NCBI GenBank assembly: GCA_023248415.1
Contig: JAHFEP010000132.1
Coordinates: forward strand, 1 to 7,953
Direction of reading: 5' to 3'
DNA from: Nitrospirota bacterium
GTDB lineage: Bacteria > Nitrospirota > CAKKRA01 > 9FT-COMBO-42-15
DNA: 7,953 nucleotides
Shown: one piece after another, positions 1-5,585 of the stretch
Position numbering within the stretch: the stretch's first letter is position 1
Layout of the letters: each line of letters opens with the position of its first letter
The notes under the pieces: model-generated
What the model was told of the DNA's origin: nothing
Seen by the model: only the letters and a program-made list of their open reading frames with translations
Databases searched by the model: none
Program-made: the position numbers and the translations under genes

Positions 1-185
1 TCCTCAACAAATCCTACCCATACTGTTGCATTTTTATCATTCCTATGTACATTGTAATTTCTATAACCACTCTCTATTTCTACACCATCTAATAAAGTAT
101 CAGCAAATGTTTCACTGATAAAAAAAGTGAGGCAGGAAATAAGCAGAATTGATAAGTAGAACATCTTTTTCACAAAGGACTGCAT
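1..185 (-). CDS. Secreted protein of unknown function, N-terminal 61 residues (partial)
   Basis: An open frame enters from the left edge and starts at an ATG at 185, so only the first 61 residues are visible and the C-terminus lies outside the window. An AAGGGAGG ribosome binding site at 191-198, 5 nt upstream, fixes the start. The N-terminus reads MQSFVKKMFYL followed by a hydrophobic stretch (about residues 9-23) and SETFA-D, which fits a Sec signal peptide cleaved after Ala28. An LISC sequence at residues 15-18 also resembles a lipobox, but the hydrophobic residues after the Cys make a lipoprotein less likely. The visible mature part (DTLLDGVEIESGYRN...) has no family motif I recognise. 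A TTGACA promoter lies upstream at 253-284. The call of a real gene rests on the signal peptide, the RBS and the promoter together. Confidence 0.7.
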   Translation of the reverse strand, partial: MQSFVKKMFYLSILLISCLTFFISETFADTLLDGVEIESGYRNYNVHRNDKNATVWVGFVE

Positions 186-190
186 AAATG

Positions 191-198
191 CCTCCCTT
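191..198 (-). promoter_or_regulatory. Ribosome binding site of the partial secreted-protein gene
   Basis: AAGGGAGG on the minus strand, 5 nt before the ATG at 185. It supports a short coding region that is cut by the window edge. Confidence 0.65.
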
Positions 199-252
199 GC
201 AGCAGTTAGAGGTTATATTGATTCATGACTTCTGTGTTCTATTTTTGTCTCC

Positions 253-284
253 ATTATATACTCTCCCCCCCTTCCTTTTGTCAA
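253..284 (-). promoter_or_regulatory. Sigma70-like promoter with a G7 tract in the spacer
   Basis: On the minus strand a perfect TTGACA (279-284) is followed by TATATAAT (253-260). Read as TATATA (255-260) the spacer is 18 bp; read as TATAAT (253-258) it is 20 bp. The spacer contains seven consecutive G residues (C265-C271 on the plus strand) within a purine-rich run. Transcription would start about 60 nt upstream of the ATG at 185. The hexamers are seen directly; promoter activity and any role of the homopolymer are inferred. Confidence 0.6.
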
Positions 285-317
285 GTGATTTTTTAATAAT
301 CTGCTGTATGTATTTTA

Positions 318-326
318 TGCTATACT
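318..326 (+). promoter_or_regulatory. Possible extended -10 promoter for the suhB-like gene
   Basis: TGCTATACT matches the extended -10 form TGnTAnnnT. There is no convincing -35 at the expected distance (298-303). If used, the transcript would run through the whole repeat cluster before reaching the start at 599. Weak evidence. Confidence 0.3.
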
Positions 327-334
327 GTATCAGT

Positions 335-578
335 GTTATTTCTGCGTGCCTCTGACAGGAATCCAGTCTTGCACCCCTGACAGAAACATTCAGGGGCAGG
401 CTGGATTCCCGCTCAAAAACGCTGCGGGAATGACATTATTGTAAGTATGTCATTCCTGCGTGTTTCTGGCAGGAATCCATAGCCTTCCCATTTTCACGGG
501 AATTTCTGGATTTCACATCAAGCCTGCCCCGTACTTGATACGGGATGCGGAATGACAAGAGAGAGTGCGGAATGACAA
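335..578. repeat. Cluster of dispersed palindromic repeat units (GTCATTCC..GGAATCCA type)
   Basis: Several related units lie head to head. Unit C (335-365) and unit B (449-479) are both 31 bp, in the same orientation, and match at most positions. Unit A (401-435) is the same element inverted. Units A and B each form a perfect 8-bp stem: ATTCCCGC 405-412 with GCGGGAAT 424-431, and ATTCCTGC 452-459 with GCAGGAAT 469-476. A degenerate unit follows (TTCCC 485-489 with GGGAA 498-502). Further hairpins are CCCCTGA 374-380 with TCAGGGG 390-396, and CCCGTA 528-533 with TACGGG 539-544. A 10-bp pair GGGGCAGGCT (393-402) and AGCCTGCCCC (521-530) brackets the middle. The end carries a 13-bp direct repeat, TGCGGAATGACAA, at 546-558 and 566-578. 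This looks like a REP/MITE-like, non-coding genomic repeat. No transposase or RAYT gene is present in the window. Confidence 0.85.
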
Positions 579-589
579 AAAACGAGGAC

Positions 590-594
590 GGAGG
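590..594 (+). promoter_or_regulatory. Ribosome binding site fixing the suhB-like start
   Basis: GGAGG lies 4 nt before the ATG at 599. It selects this start over the ATGs at 545 and 572, which lie in or right at the edge of the repeat cluster and have no such site. Confidence 0.65.
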
Positions 595-598
595 CATA

Positions 599-1375
599 AT
601 GAAAGAATTTAAAAAGGTTGCACTTACAGCAGCAGAAAAGGCAGGAAAGATATTAACAAAAAACCTTGGAAAGGTTAAACAGATTGACTACAAGGGAATA
701 GTTAATCTTGTTACAGAGATAGACAAACTCTCTGAAAAAACTATCATAGATATAATCCTAAAGAAATTTCCGCATCATGAAATACTTGCTGAAGAAAGCA
801 AGGAGAAATACAACTCATCTAAATACAAATGGATTATAGACCCTCTTGACGGCACAACCAATTATGCGCATGGCTATCCTGTTGTGTGCATCTCTATTGC
901 GCTTGAGATTGAAGGTGTGATAATGATAGGGCTTGTGTATGACCCGTTTAGAAATGAGCTTTTTTATGCAGAAAAAGGCAAAGGCGCTTTTATGAATAAT
1001 AAACACATCCATGTATCAAAGACAGATAAACTCATTAGTAGCCTCCTGTCAACAGGCTTTGCATATAATGTGCGTGTTACAAAGAATAACAACCTTGTTC
1101 ATTTCTGCAAGTTCAGCCTTATGGCACAGGGTGTGAGAAGAGACGGCTCTGCTGCATTAGATTTCTGCTACACTGCAATGGGAAGGTTTGACGGCTTCTG
1201 GGAGATGAATCTTTCGCCGTGGGACATGGCAGCAGGGGCACTGATTGTTGAAGAGGCTGGCGGTAAGATAACTGATTTAAAAGGCGATAACTTCTCAATT
1301 TACAAAAAGAATGTTGTTGCGAGCAACGGCATTATACATGACGGGATGCTGAGTATTATTGCAGAAAAAGGTTGA
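599..1375 (+). CDS. suhB: Inositol monophosphatase family protein (SuhB-like)
   Basis: A 258-residue, cytosolic Mg2+-dependent sugar-phosphatase family protein, about the usual length. The start at 599 (MKEFKKVALTAAEKAG) follows a GGAGG. The frame is open back to 545, but those 18 codons come largely from repeat sequence. Visible motifs are LAEES at 63-67 (metal-binding Glu), WIIDPLDGTTNY at 78-89 (Asp81 and Asp84 as the metal ligands, signature WxxDPxDGTxN), RRDGSAALD, and SPWDMAAG with Asp209 followed by EEAGGKITD. All catalytic residues known for IMPase are present. The family dephosphorylates inositol-1-phosphate, but members also act on histidinol-phosphate, fructose-1,6-bisphosphate or PAP, and the sequence alone does not settle the substrate. 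The HNH gene follows 75 bp downstream on the same strand. No hairpin terminator is seen after the stop. Confidence 0.93.
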   Translation: MKEFKKVALTAAEKAGKILTKNLGKVKQIDYKGIVNLVTEIDKLSEKTIIDIILKKFPHHEILAEESKEKYNSSKYKWIIDPLDGTTNYAHGYPVVCISIALEIEGVIMIGLVYDPFRNELFYAEKGKGAFMNNKHIHVSKTDKLISSLLSTGFAYNVRVTKNNNLVHFCKFSLMAQGVRRDGSAALDFCYTAMGRFDGFWEMNLSPWDMAAGALIVEEAGGKITDLKGDNFSIYKKNVVASNGIIHDGMLSIIAEKG

Positions 1376-1450
1376 TTTTTTGCACAAAATATGTTAACAA
1401 TATAAACCATTAAAAATTTTTCAAAGAAAGGGTTTTGCATTTAATAAAAA

Positions 1451-1987
1451 ATGGAGCGGACTCTCCTTCTGAATGCTACCTTTGAACCGCTACGTGTAAT
1501 ATCGTGGCAAAAGGCAATCACTCTTGTTTGTCAGGGAAAGGTAGAAATCATAGATGTATACAACAGAGAGATAAGGGGCGTTACCATCTCTTTTAAGCTC
1601 CCTTCTATCTTAAGGCTGTTGAAATATGTGCGTCTTAGAAAGGGACACGACATTGTAAAATTTTCCCGTGCAAACATATTTGCAAGGGACAACTACACCT
1701 GCCAGTATTGCGGCGATAAATTCAGGAGCGAAGACCTTACCTTTGACCATGTAATCCCTGCTGCCAAAGGCGGAAATAAAACATGGGAGAACATTGTTAC
1801 TGCCTGCATTGACTGCAACAACAAAAAGGCAAACAGGACGCCTGATGAGGCAGGCACAAGGTTGATTAAGAAGCCTGAAAAGCCGAGGTGGATGCCGACA
1901 GTAACTCTTACAATCGGTATCAAGAATACACCTGAAAGCTGGAGAGACTATCTGTACTGGAACATGGAGCTTCAGGACGATTCATAA
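1451..1987 (+). CDS. HNH endonuclease family protein with zinc-ribbon Cys pairs
   Basis: A 178-residue protein. An in-frame TAA at 1445-1447 makes ATG 1451 the first possible start. Its ribosome binding site is poor (AAAGAAAGGG lies too far upstream). The N-terminal 70 residues (MERTLLLNATFEPLRVISWQ and on) are typical of the free-standing HNH family common in many bacteria. The nuclease core has CQYC (Cys84, Cys87), TFDHVIPAAKGG with Asp99-His100, WENIV with Asn114, and CIDCNNKKANRTP with Cys119, Cys122 and Asn123. This gives the complete H-N-N set plus four zinc-binding Cys. The C-terminus (residues 140-178) is outside the nuclease fold. A weak promoter-like TTGCAC (1380-1385) and TATAAA (1401-1406) pair with a 15-bp spacer lies upstream. 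The target is unknown. There is no phage, intron or restriction context, so a housekeeping or DNA-repair type role is as likely as homing. Confidence 0.9.
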   Translation: MERTLLLNATFEPLRVISWQKAITLVCQGKVEIIDVYNREIRGVTISFKLPSILRLLKYVRLRKGHDIVKFSRANIFARDNYTCQYCGDKFRSEDLTFDHVIPAAKGGNKTWENIVTACIDCNNKKANRTPDEAGTRLIKKPEKPRWMPTVTLTIGIKNTPESWRDYLYWNMELQDDS

Positions 1988-2004
1988 GCATCGTTTATTT
2001 GTAG

Positions 2005-2026
2005 GGGCAGACCTATGTGTCTGCCC
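2005..2026. terminator. Hairpin between convergent genes, lacking a U tract
   Basis: GGGCAGAC (2005-2012) and GTCTGCCC (2019-2026) form a perfect 8-bp stem with a 6-base loop, sitting between the stop of the HNH gene (1987) and the stop of the M50 gene (2031). Neither strand has a T run after the stem, so it is not a textbook intrinsic terminator. The flanking GTAGGGGCAGAC form suggests a member of a dispersed repeat that may serve as a transcript 3' end for both genes. Confidence 0.5.
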
Positions 2027-2030
2027 TCTG

Positions 2031-2975
2031 CTATTGTAATTCCATTAGCTTAAACGGTTCTGGTGTAAAAGTAAGAAAAAATACAATCAGTGTAATCCAC
2101 GCAATAACCTTTCTCCTTTTGTCAAGCTCAATATTGGGATAAAAAACAGGCGGGTGTCTTGTCCCCAATACAGTTGTTAAAAATCCCCATAAATACCAGC
2201 CAGGCCAGCTCATGTAACCAAGTATAAATAACAGGACTACCATTGATATTGAAACAATCCTGTGCCATCTTCCCAATACTGCATAAACCACATGTCCGCC
2301 GTCAAGCTGGCCGATGGGAAGAAGATTCATTGCAGTAACAAAAAAGCCTATCCAGCCTGCATAGGCAATGGGGTGCAAAAATATATCTGCCTTATCAGGC
2401 AGTGTGCCGATAACTAAATATGAAATTAGTTTGAATCCGAGAGAATCACCAAGAACAACAGTAAAACCTTTCACCTCTTCCAATGGAGCAATCCTTGAGA
2501 GCTTCAGGCCAATGATAATCGCAATCACAGAAACTATAAAACCTGCCAATGGGCCAGAGACACCGATATCAAACAACGCCCTCCTGTCAGGTATTGGTGG
2601 ATTTGTCTTTATTACTGCGCCAAATGTGCCAATCATGGGCGGTAATGGCGGGCCTGGGATAAAATAGGGAAGGCTCGCTGTCATACCATGTCTTCTTGAT
2701 GCAAAATAGTGTGCAAGCTCATGCGTAAGAAGGATAGAAATAAGGGTAAATGAAAAGGGAATTCCTTTAACTATTGAAAACGGATTTTCCCAAGGAATTG
2801 CGCCCTCCTGAAGTGCGCCAGCAACAAGGGTTGTAAAGACTGTAAGAACAAATAATATTATATGTATTCTATAAGGATGTCTTTTTTTAAGCGGAACGTG
2901 TTGCCCTCTGCTGCCTTCTGCTGTCTCCTCGCCTTCTACCCTGTAATCCTTAATTTCTATTTCATCGCCGTTCAT
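2031..2975 (-). CDS. M50 (site-2 protease-like) membrane metalloprotease
   Basis: A 314-residue polytopic inner-membrane protease. It has the zinc motif HELAH (His85, Glu86, His89) in a membrane segment, PPMIGTFGAVI (residues 112-122), and the second zinc-ligand motif NLLPIGQLDGGH (217-228, Asp225). Catalytic residues are intact. A charged cytoplasmic tail (1-35) precedes the first membrane segment (about 38-55), and further hydrophobic segments lie around 75-92, 138-158, 205-222, 240-270 and 288-302. The GTFGAVI loop resembles the EGY1-like branch of M50 proteins, and no PDZ domain is seen. Family members cut transmembrane substrates, such as anti-sigma factors. No anti-sigma or sigma gene is adjacent, so the substrate is unknown. 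The start lies 6 bp after the stop of the flavin reductase gene, without a strong RBS, which suggests translational coupling. Confidence 0.92.
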   Translation of the reverse strand: MNGDEIEIKDYRVEGEETAEGSRGQHVPLKKRHPYRIHIILFVLTVFTTLVAGALQEGAIPWENPFSIVKGIPFSFTLISILLTHELAHYFASRRHGMTASLPYFIPGPPLPPMIGTFGAVIKTNPPIPDRRALFDIGVSGPLAGFIVSVIAIIIGLKLSRIAPLEEVKGFTVVLGDSLGFKLISYLVIGTLPDKADIFLHPIAYAGWIGFFVTAMNLLPIGQLDGGHVVYAVLGRWHRIVSISMVVLLFILGYMSWPGWYLWGFLTTVLGTRHPPVFYPNIELDKRRKVIAWITLIVFFLTFTPEPFKLMELQ

Positions 2976-2981
2976 AGCAGG

Positions 2982-3566
2982 CTATGCGCCGACCTCTTTT
3001 ATCTTTCCCTTTGTGAAGCCGTATGTTCCGCTAACAGCGCCCAGCCTCCTGTATTCAAGTGTCCCGGGAAAATACGCAACAGGGTCAGCCTTTTCAACAT
3101 CTGCCTTATTTGTTCTTACAATTATATCCTCATCTAAATGATAGGCCACTACCTCTGCAATAAACAGGTCATGCGAGCCGAGCGGAATAATCTGCCTCAC
3201 CTTGCATTCAACATTTATAGGACACTCTTGTATAATAGGCGCCTTTATCTCCTTTGAAGGAACAGCCGTGAGGCCTGCTTCCTGAAATTTATCTACTGCC
3301 TTTCCGCTTACGCTTCCGCAGTAGTCTGCCTTCTCTATCAAGGACGTTGAAGGAAAATTTAAGGCAAACTCCATAGATTCCTTAACAAGTTTGTTTGAAT
3401 GTCTGTTTGGCCTTATAGATATACTTATCATAGGAGGCTCTGAGCAGACAACGCCAGCCCATGAAACCGTGATTATATTCGGCTTGCCGTCACTCCCCTG
3501 GCAGCTTACCATTATTACTGGTGTCGGATTAAAAATTATTGACGGTGGAAAAACCTTTTTTGACAT
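2982..3566 (-). CDS. Flavin reductase-like, FMN-binding split-barrel protein
   Basis: A 194-residue cytosolic protein of the flavin-reductase-like/flavoredoxin family. The start at 3566 (MSKKVF) is preferred because AAAAGGAG (3573-3580) lies 6 nt upstream; the ATG at 3572 directly abuts that site. Motifs are PVIMVSC (16-22), NIITVSWAGVVCSEPP (30-45, the FMN phosphate/isoalloxazine-contact region of this family), SIRPNRHSNKLVKES (50-64), and GSHDLFIAEV (130-139). Length and order match flavoredoxin-type proteins, which bind FMN and pass electrons from NAD(P)H or low-potential carriers. The physiological partner cannot be told from sequence. The stop is 6 bp before the M50 protease start, so the two are likely co-transcribed. 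Confidence 0.9.
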   Translation of the reverse strand: MSKKVFPPSIIFNPTPVIMVSCQGSDGKPNIITVSWAGVVCSEPPMISISIRPNRHSNKLVKESMEFALNFPSTSLIEKADYCGSVSGKAVDKFQEAGLTAVPSKEIKAPIIQECPINVECKVRQIIPLGSHDLFIAEVVAYHLDEDIIVRTNKADVEKADPVAYFPGTLEYRRLGAVSGTYGFTKGKIKEVGA

Positions 3567-3572
3567 ACCCAT

Positions 3573-3580
3573 CTCCTTTT
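3573..3580 (-). promoter_or_regulatory. Ribosome binding site of the flavin reductase gene
   Basis: AAAAGGAG on the minus strand, 6 nt before ATG 3566 and 0 nt before the upstream ATG 3572. It decides the start in favour of 3566. Confidence 0.7.
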
Positions 3581-3603
3581 ATTTCACAATTTTCAGAAAA
3601 CAG

Positions 3604-3637
3604 CGATAGCAAATACTGCCACCGCATTATTCTATCG
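3604..3637 (-). terminator. Imperfect hairpin directly after the MshEN gene
   Basis: The 34 bases right after the stop codon fold as three nested arms: CGATAG/CTATCG (3604-3609 with 3632-3637), AATA/TATT (3612-3615 with 3628-3631) and TGC/GCA (3617-3619 with 3624-3626), with a 4-base loop. That is 13 base pairs with one bulge and one mismatch. On the minus strand it is followed by CTGTTTTC, a short T run a few bases off. It may act as a weak terminator, attenuator or mRNA 3' stabiliser between the MshEN and flavin reductase genes. Confidence 0.45.
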
Positions 3638-4279
3638 TTAAATCTGTGTAATCTCTCTTATCTTCTTTTGCATCTCCTCTTTTGTGATTACACCCTTTTC
3701 TATCAATAAGCTTGTCATCGCATCAAGGTAGTTCTTTATTGTCACCTCTTTTTTAGGGGCAGCCTGTTTTTCATCCCTTACAAGTTCAAAATCCTTTTTC
3801 TCTCCTATCTCGTGAACCTTTGACTTGTATTGATACCCTGCTGCAACCTCCTCTCCGAAATACCTCTGTATCAGCCTTTTTACATCCAATGAAAATACCA
3901 AAACAGGTATTATCCTGCAGCCTGCTGCAAACTGAAGCTCGTCTATTGTTCTGATATCAGAGGGGTCTGACATTGCAACAGTCAATACCTTGTTTTCGTA
4001 TCCTATGGGGACAACACTGTACTTTTTTATTATCTCGTCTTTTAACAACCCCCGCACATTCTCAGGGATCTCAAAATCAGACAGGTCAAGGCACGGGATA
4101 TTCAGGTGGCTTTCAAAAAAGTCTGCAAGGACATGCTCGCTTATAAAACCCATTTCAAGCAATATATCACCAAGCTTGCCGCCCCACTGCCTCTGATGCC
4201 CTAATGCAGATTGAAGCTGAATATTATCAATCAAACCTGCTTCAACAAGCATCTCGCCCAATCTTTTTCTCTCAGTCAT
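3638..4279 (-). CDS. Stand-alone MshEN (GspE/PilB N-terminal) domain protein, probable c-di-GMP receptor
   Basis: A 213-residue protein with no ATPase domain. Residues 6-29 match the 24-residue MshEN motif in full: Arg6-Leu7-Gly8, Leu11-Val12, Gly15-Leu16-Ile17, Leu22, Leu26, Gln29. A 5-residue linker (30-34) leads to a second copy at 35-58 (KLGDILLEMGFI and on) where Lys35 replaces Arg and His58 replaces Gln. This 24-5-24 layout is the c-di-GMP-binding arrangement known from MshE. Residues 59-140 (NIPCLDLSDFEIPE, VVPIGYENKVLTVAMSDPSD) complete the type II secretion E N-terminal domain. Residues 145-213 are charged and probably helical (KEVTIKNYLDAMTSLLIEKG). In the family this domain usually sits on type II secretion or type IV pilus ATPases; here it stands alone. 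The RBS is weak (AGGGTG, 4285-4290). A good promoter lies at 4304-4332. c-di-GMP binding is inferred from motif match. Confidence 0.87.
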   Translation of the reverse strand: MTERKRLGEMLVEAGLIDNIQLQSALGHQRQWGGKLGDILLEMGFISEHVLADFFESHLNIPCLDLSDFEIPENVRGLLKDEIIKKYSVVPIGYENKVLTVAMSDPSDIRTIDELQFAAGCRIIPVLVFSLDVKRLIQRYFGEEVAAGYQYKSKVHEIGEKKDFELVRDEKQAAPKKEVTIKNYLDAMTSLLIEKGVITKEEMQKKIREITQI

Positions 4280-4303
4280 GTTTACACCCTATTTTTTTGT
4301 ATA

Positions 4304-4332
4304 AATATACGCCATCCCCTTTAAGATTTCAA
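4304..4332 (-). promoter_or_regulatory. Promoter candidate for the MshEN gene
   Basis: Minus-strand TTGAAA (4327-4332) and TATATT (4304-4309) are separated by exactly 17 bp. Start of transcription would fall around 4297, giving a leader of about 18 nt. It lies in the 70-bp gap after the rhodanese gene, so the MshEN gene may be expressed separately from it. Confidence 0.6.
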
Positions 4333-4349
4333 GCCCGTAATATCTTATT

Positions 4350-4718
4350 TTATGCCTTTGAATTAATGGATGCATAGGAGCCGCTATACTCCTCCATACT
4401 GTTTTTAACAGTCTCATAACCTGCCTTTTTCCATGCCTCAATCCCGCCTTTAACATTAAAAAGCTCTTCAAAGCCGCTATCCTTTAAAAACTCACATGCC
4501 TTAAAGCTCCTGTTTCCTGCTCTGCAAAAACAGGCAAAGACTGCCTTCTTTTTATCAAGCTCTTTAAGCCTGTAAGGAATCTGGTCTAAAGGAATCCATC
4601 TTGAACCCTTTACATGCTCTGTGTAATATTCCTGCTGTGTCCTGACATCCAGCAGGATTACATTCTCATCCCCTTTTAGCATTTTAATCGCCTCATCAAC
4701 AGAAATCTCTTTTATCAT
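4350..4718 (-). CDS. Single-domain rhodanese-like sulfurtransferase
   Basis: A 122-residue one-domain rhodanese, the usual length for this type plus a short C-terminal tail. Motifs are LLDVRTQQEYYTEHVKGS (22-39, the LDVR..E...GHI-like region), WIPLDQIP (41-48), and the active-site loop CRAGNRS (65-71) with catalytic Cys65; a second Cys (Cys63) lies two residues before it. NVKGGIEAWKKAGY (88-101) is the standard C-terminal signature. Such proteins carry a persulfide on Cys65 and move sulfane sulfur in the cytosol; no signal peptide is seen. AGGAGG lies 12 nt upstream of the ATG, a long spacing. Its own promoter is at 4744-4772. Residues 105-122 fall outside the domain and look disordered. Confidence 0.93.
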   Translation of the reverse strand: MIKEISVDEAIKMLKGDENVILLDVRTQQEYYTEHVKGSRWIPLDQIPYRLKELDKKKAVFACFCRAGNRSFKACEFLKDSGFEELFNVKGGIEAWKKAGYETVKNSMEEYSGSYASINSKA

Positions 4719-4743
4719 TTAAATATAAGTCCTCCTTAGTCCT

Positions 4744-4772
4744 ATTTTATTAGTTAAAAGGAAGGTTGTCAA
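4744..4772 (-). promoter_or_regulatory. Strong sigma70-like promoter for the rhodanese gene
   Basis: Minus-strand TTGACA (4767-4772) and TAAAAT (4744-4749) are spaced by exactly 17 bp, just upstream of AAGGAGG (4731-4737). It lies in the 74-bp gap after lemA, so the rhodanese gene begins a new transcription unit or a sub-operon. Confidence 0.7.
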
Positions 4773-4792
4773 ATGAATTGAAAGGGAAGGCC

Positions 4793-5353
4793 TTACTTCT
4801 TCATACTTAAATCAACCTTTGGAGCCTCTTTTGCAGCCTCTTCTGCCTGAAAATATTCTGAGCGGGTGAAACCAAAGGAGGAGGCAATTATATTTGAAGG
4901 GAAGAGTTCCTGTTTTGTGTTAAACTGCATGACAATATCATTATAAAACTGCCTTGCAAAGCCAATGCGGTTTTCTGTGCTTGTAAGCTCCTCCTGAAGC
5001 TGAAGGATATTCTGATTGCTTTTTAGATTTGGGTAATTCTCAACAAGTGCAAAGAGTCTTCCTAATGCCTGTGTCAGCATATTTTCTGCCTCTCCCTTTT
5101 CAGCTATGCCAGTAGCGCTTACTGCCTTGCTCCTTGCCTGAATAACCTTTTCCAATGTCTCCTTCTCAAACTCCATTGCGCCCTTAACTGTGCTAACAAG
5201 ATTTGGTATTAAGTCATGCCTTCTCTTAAGCTGGACATCAATCTGCTTCCACGCATTCTGCACCTGATTGCGTAAAGATACAAGGCCGTTGTAAATGATG
5301 ATAATCCATAATGTAATTATGGCTATTACAGCCACTGGTATCCAGAAGAACAT
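4793..5353 (-). CDS. lemA: LemA family protein
   Basis: A 186-residue membrane-anchored protein. The start at ATG 5353 (MFFWIPV) is chosen because AGGAGG (5360-5365) lies 6 nt upstream; an in-frame TTG at 5374 has no such site. One N-terminal membrane segment spans residues about 4-21. It is followed by the LemA signatures VQNAWKQIDVQLKRRHDLIPNLV (31-53) and the stretch 107-139, which holds YPNLKSNQNILQLQEEL and TENRIGFARQFYND. The rest is predicted helical, as in the family, ending in a charged tail (DLSMKK). The function of LemA is not known in detail; the family is linked to membrane or cell-envelope integrity and is often near HtpX or TPM-domain (YgcG-like) genes, neither of which is here. 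It sits 13 bp after hicA and is probably co-transcribed with it. Confidence 0.95.
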   Translation of the reverse strand: MFFWIPVAVIAIITLWIIIIYNGLVSLRNQVQNAWKQIDVQLKRRHDLIPNLVSTVKGAMEFEKETLEKVIQARSKAVSATGIAEKGEAENMLTQALGRLFALVENYPNLKSNQNILQLQEELTSTENRIGFARQFYNDIVMQFNTKQELFPSNIIASSFGFTRSEYFQAEEAAKEAPKVDLSMKK

Positions 5354-5359
5354 ATCGCC

Positions 5360-5365
5360 CCTCCT
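5360..5365 (-). promoter_or_regulatory. Ribosome binding site of lemA
   Basis: AGGAGG on the minus strand, 6 nt before ATG 5353. It lies in the 13-bp gap between the hicA stop and the lemA start and settles the start choice. Confidence 0.75.
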
Positions 5366-5366
5366 A

Positions 5367-5585
5367 TTATACAATCAACTCTTTAAAATCCTTATCACTT
5401 ACCCCTATTTGTCTTAAAATACTTCTAAAAGTTCCAGGTGGAATTTCTTTTTTATTCATCGGAAGTATAACTGTTCGCCCGCTTTCATTTTTAAACTTTC
5501 CATGCGAGCCCCTTTGTGATATTAATTTAAATTTAAGTTTTTTAAGAACGGATACAATCTCATTTGAGGAATGCAATTTAGACAT
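5367..5585 (-). CDS. hicA: HicA-family mRNA interferase toxin
   Basis: A 72-residue protein of the YcfA/HicA family, the usual length. The fold is a small dsRBD-like domain and its key residue is His28 in SQRGSHGKF (23-31), the catalytic His of HicA. It continues with KNESGRTVILPMNKKEIPPGTFRSILRQIG, including the conserved PxxxxxEIPPGTxRSIxRQ stretch. The start at ATG 5585 (MSKLHSSNEI) overlaps the hicB stop in the sequence ATGTCTAA, an 8-bp overlap that implies translational coupling; an in-frame TTG at 5606 would add 7 residues without an RBS. In the family the toxin cleaves mRNA and is neutralised by HicB. The order here is antitoxin first. Confidence 0.88.
   Translation of the reverse strand: MSKLHSSNEIVSVLKKLKFKLISQRGSHGKFKNESGRTVILPMNKKEIPPGTFRSILRQIGVSDKDFKELIV

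Larger units (their letters stand above)
186..598. other. 413-bp gene-free region with divergent promoters and a repeat cluster
   Basis: No coding region is supported here. The left part (186-334) holds the leader and promoter of the minus-strand gene and a possible plus-strand extended -10 at 318-326. The right part (335-578) is almost wholly palindromic repeat units and hairpins. The last 20 bases carry the ribosome binding site of the suhB-like gene. Confidence 0.75.

Noticed and set aside
335..578. CRISPR array
   Set aside because: Units are palindromic, in both orientations and with irregular spacing; no constant repeat-spacer period and no cas gene.
1372..1381. T run after the suhB stop as an intrinsic terminator
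   Set aside because: No stem precedes it; read-through into the HNH gene is as likely.
1451..1987. HNH gene as part of a group II intron, homing or restriction system
   Set aside because: No reverse transcriptase, methylase or split host gene nearby; the full-length free-standing family form fits better.
2862..3137. Plus-strand ORF of 91 residues crossing the M50/flavin reductase junction
   Set aside because: Antisense to two well-supported genes, with atypical Cys-rich content and no start signal.
4289..4471. 60-residue minus-strand ORF overlapping the rhodanese 3' end
   Set aside because: Out-of-frame shadow of the rhodanese gene; no RBS and no recognisable protein features.
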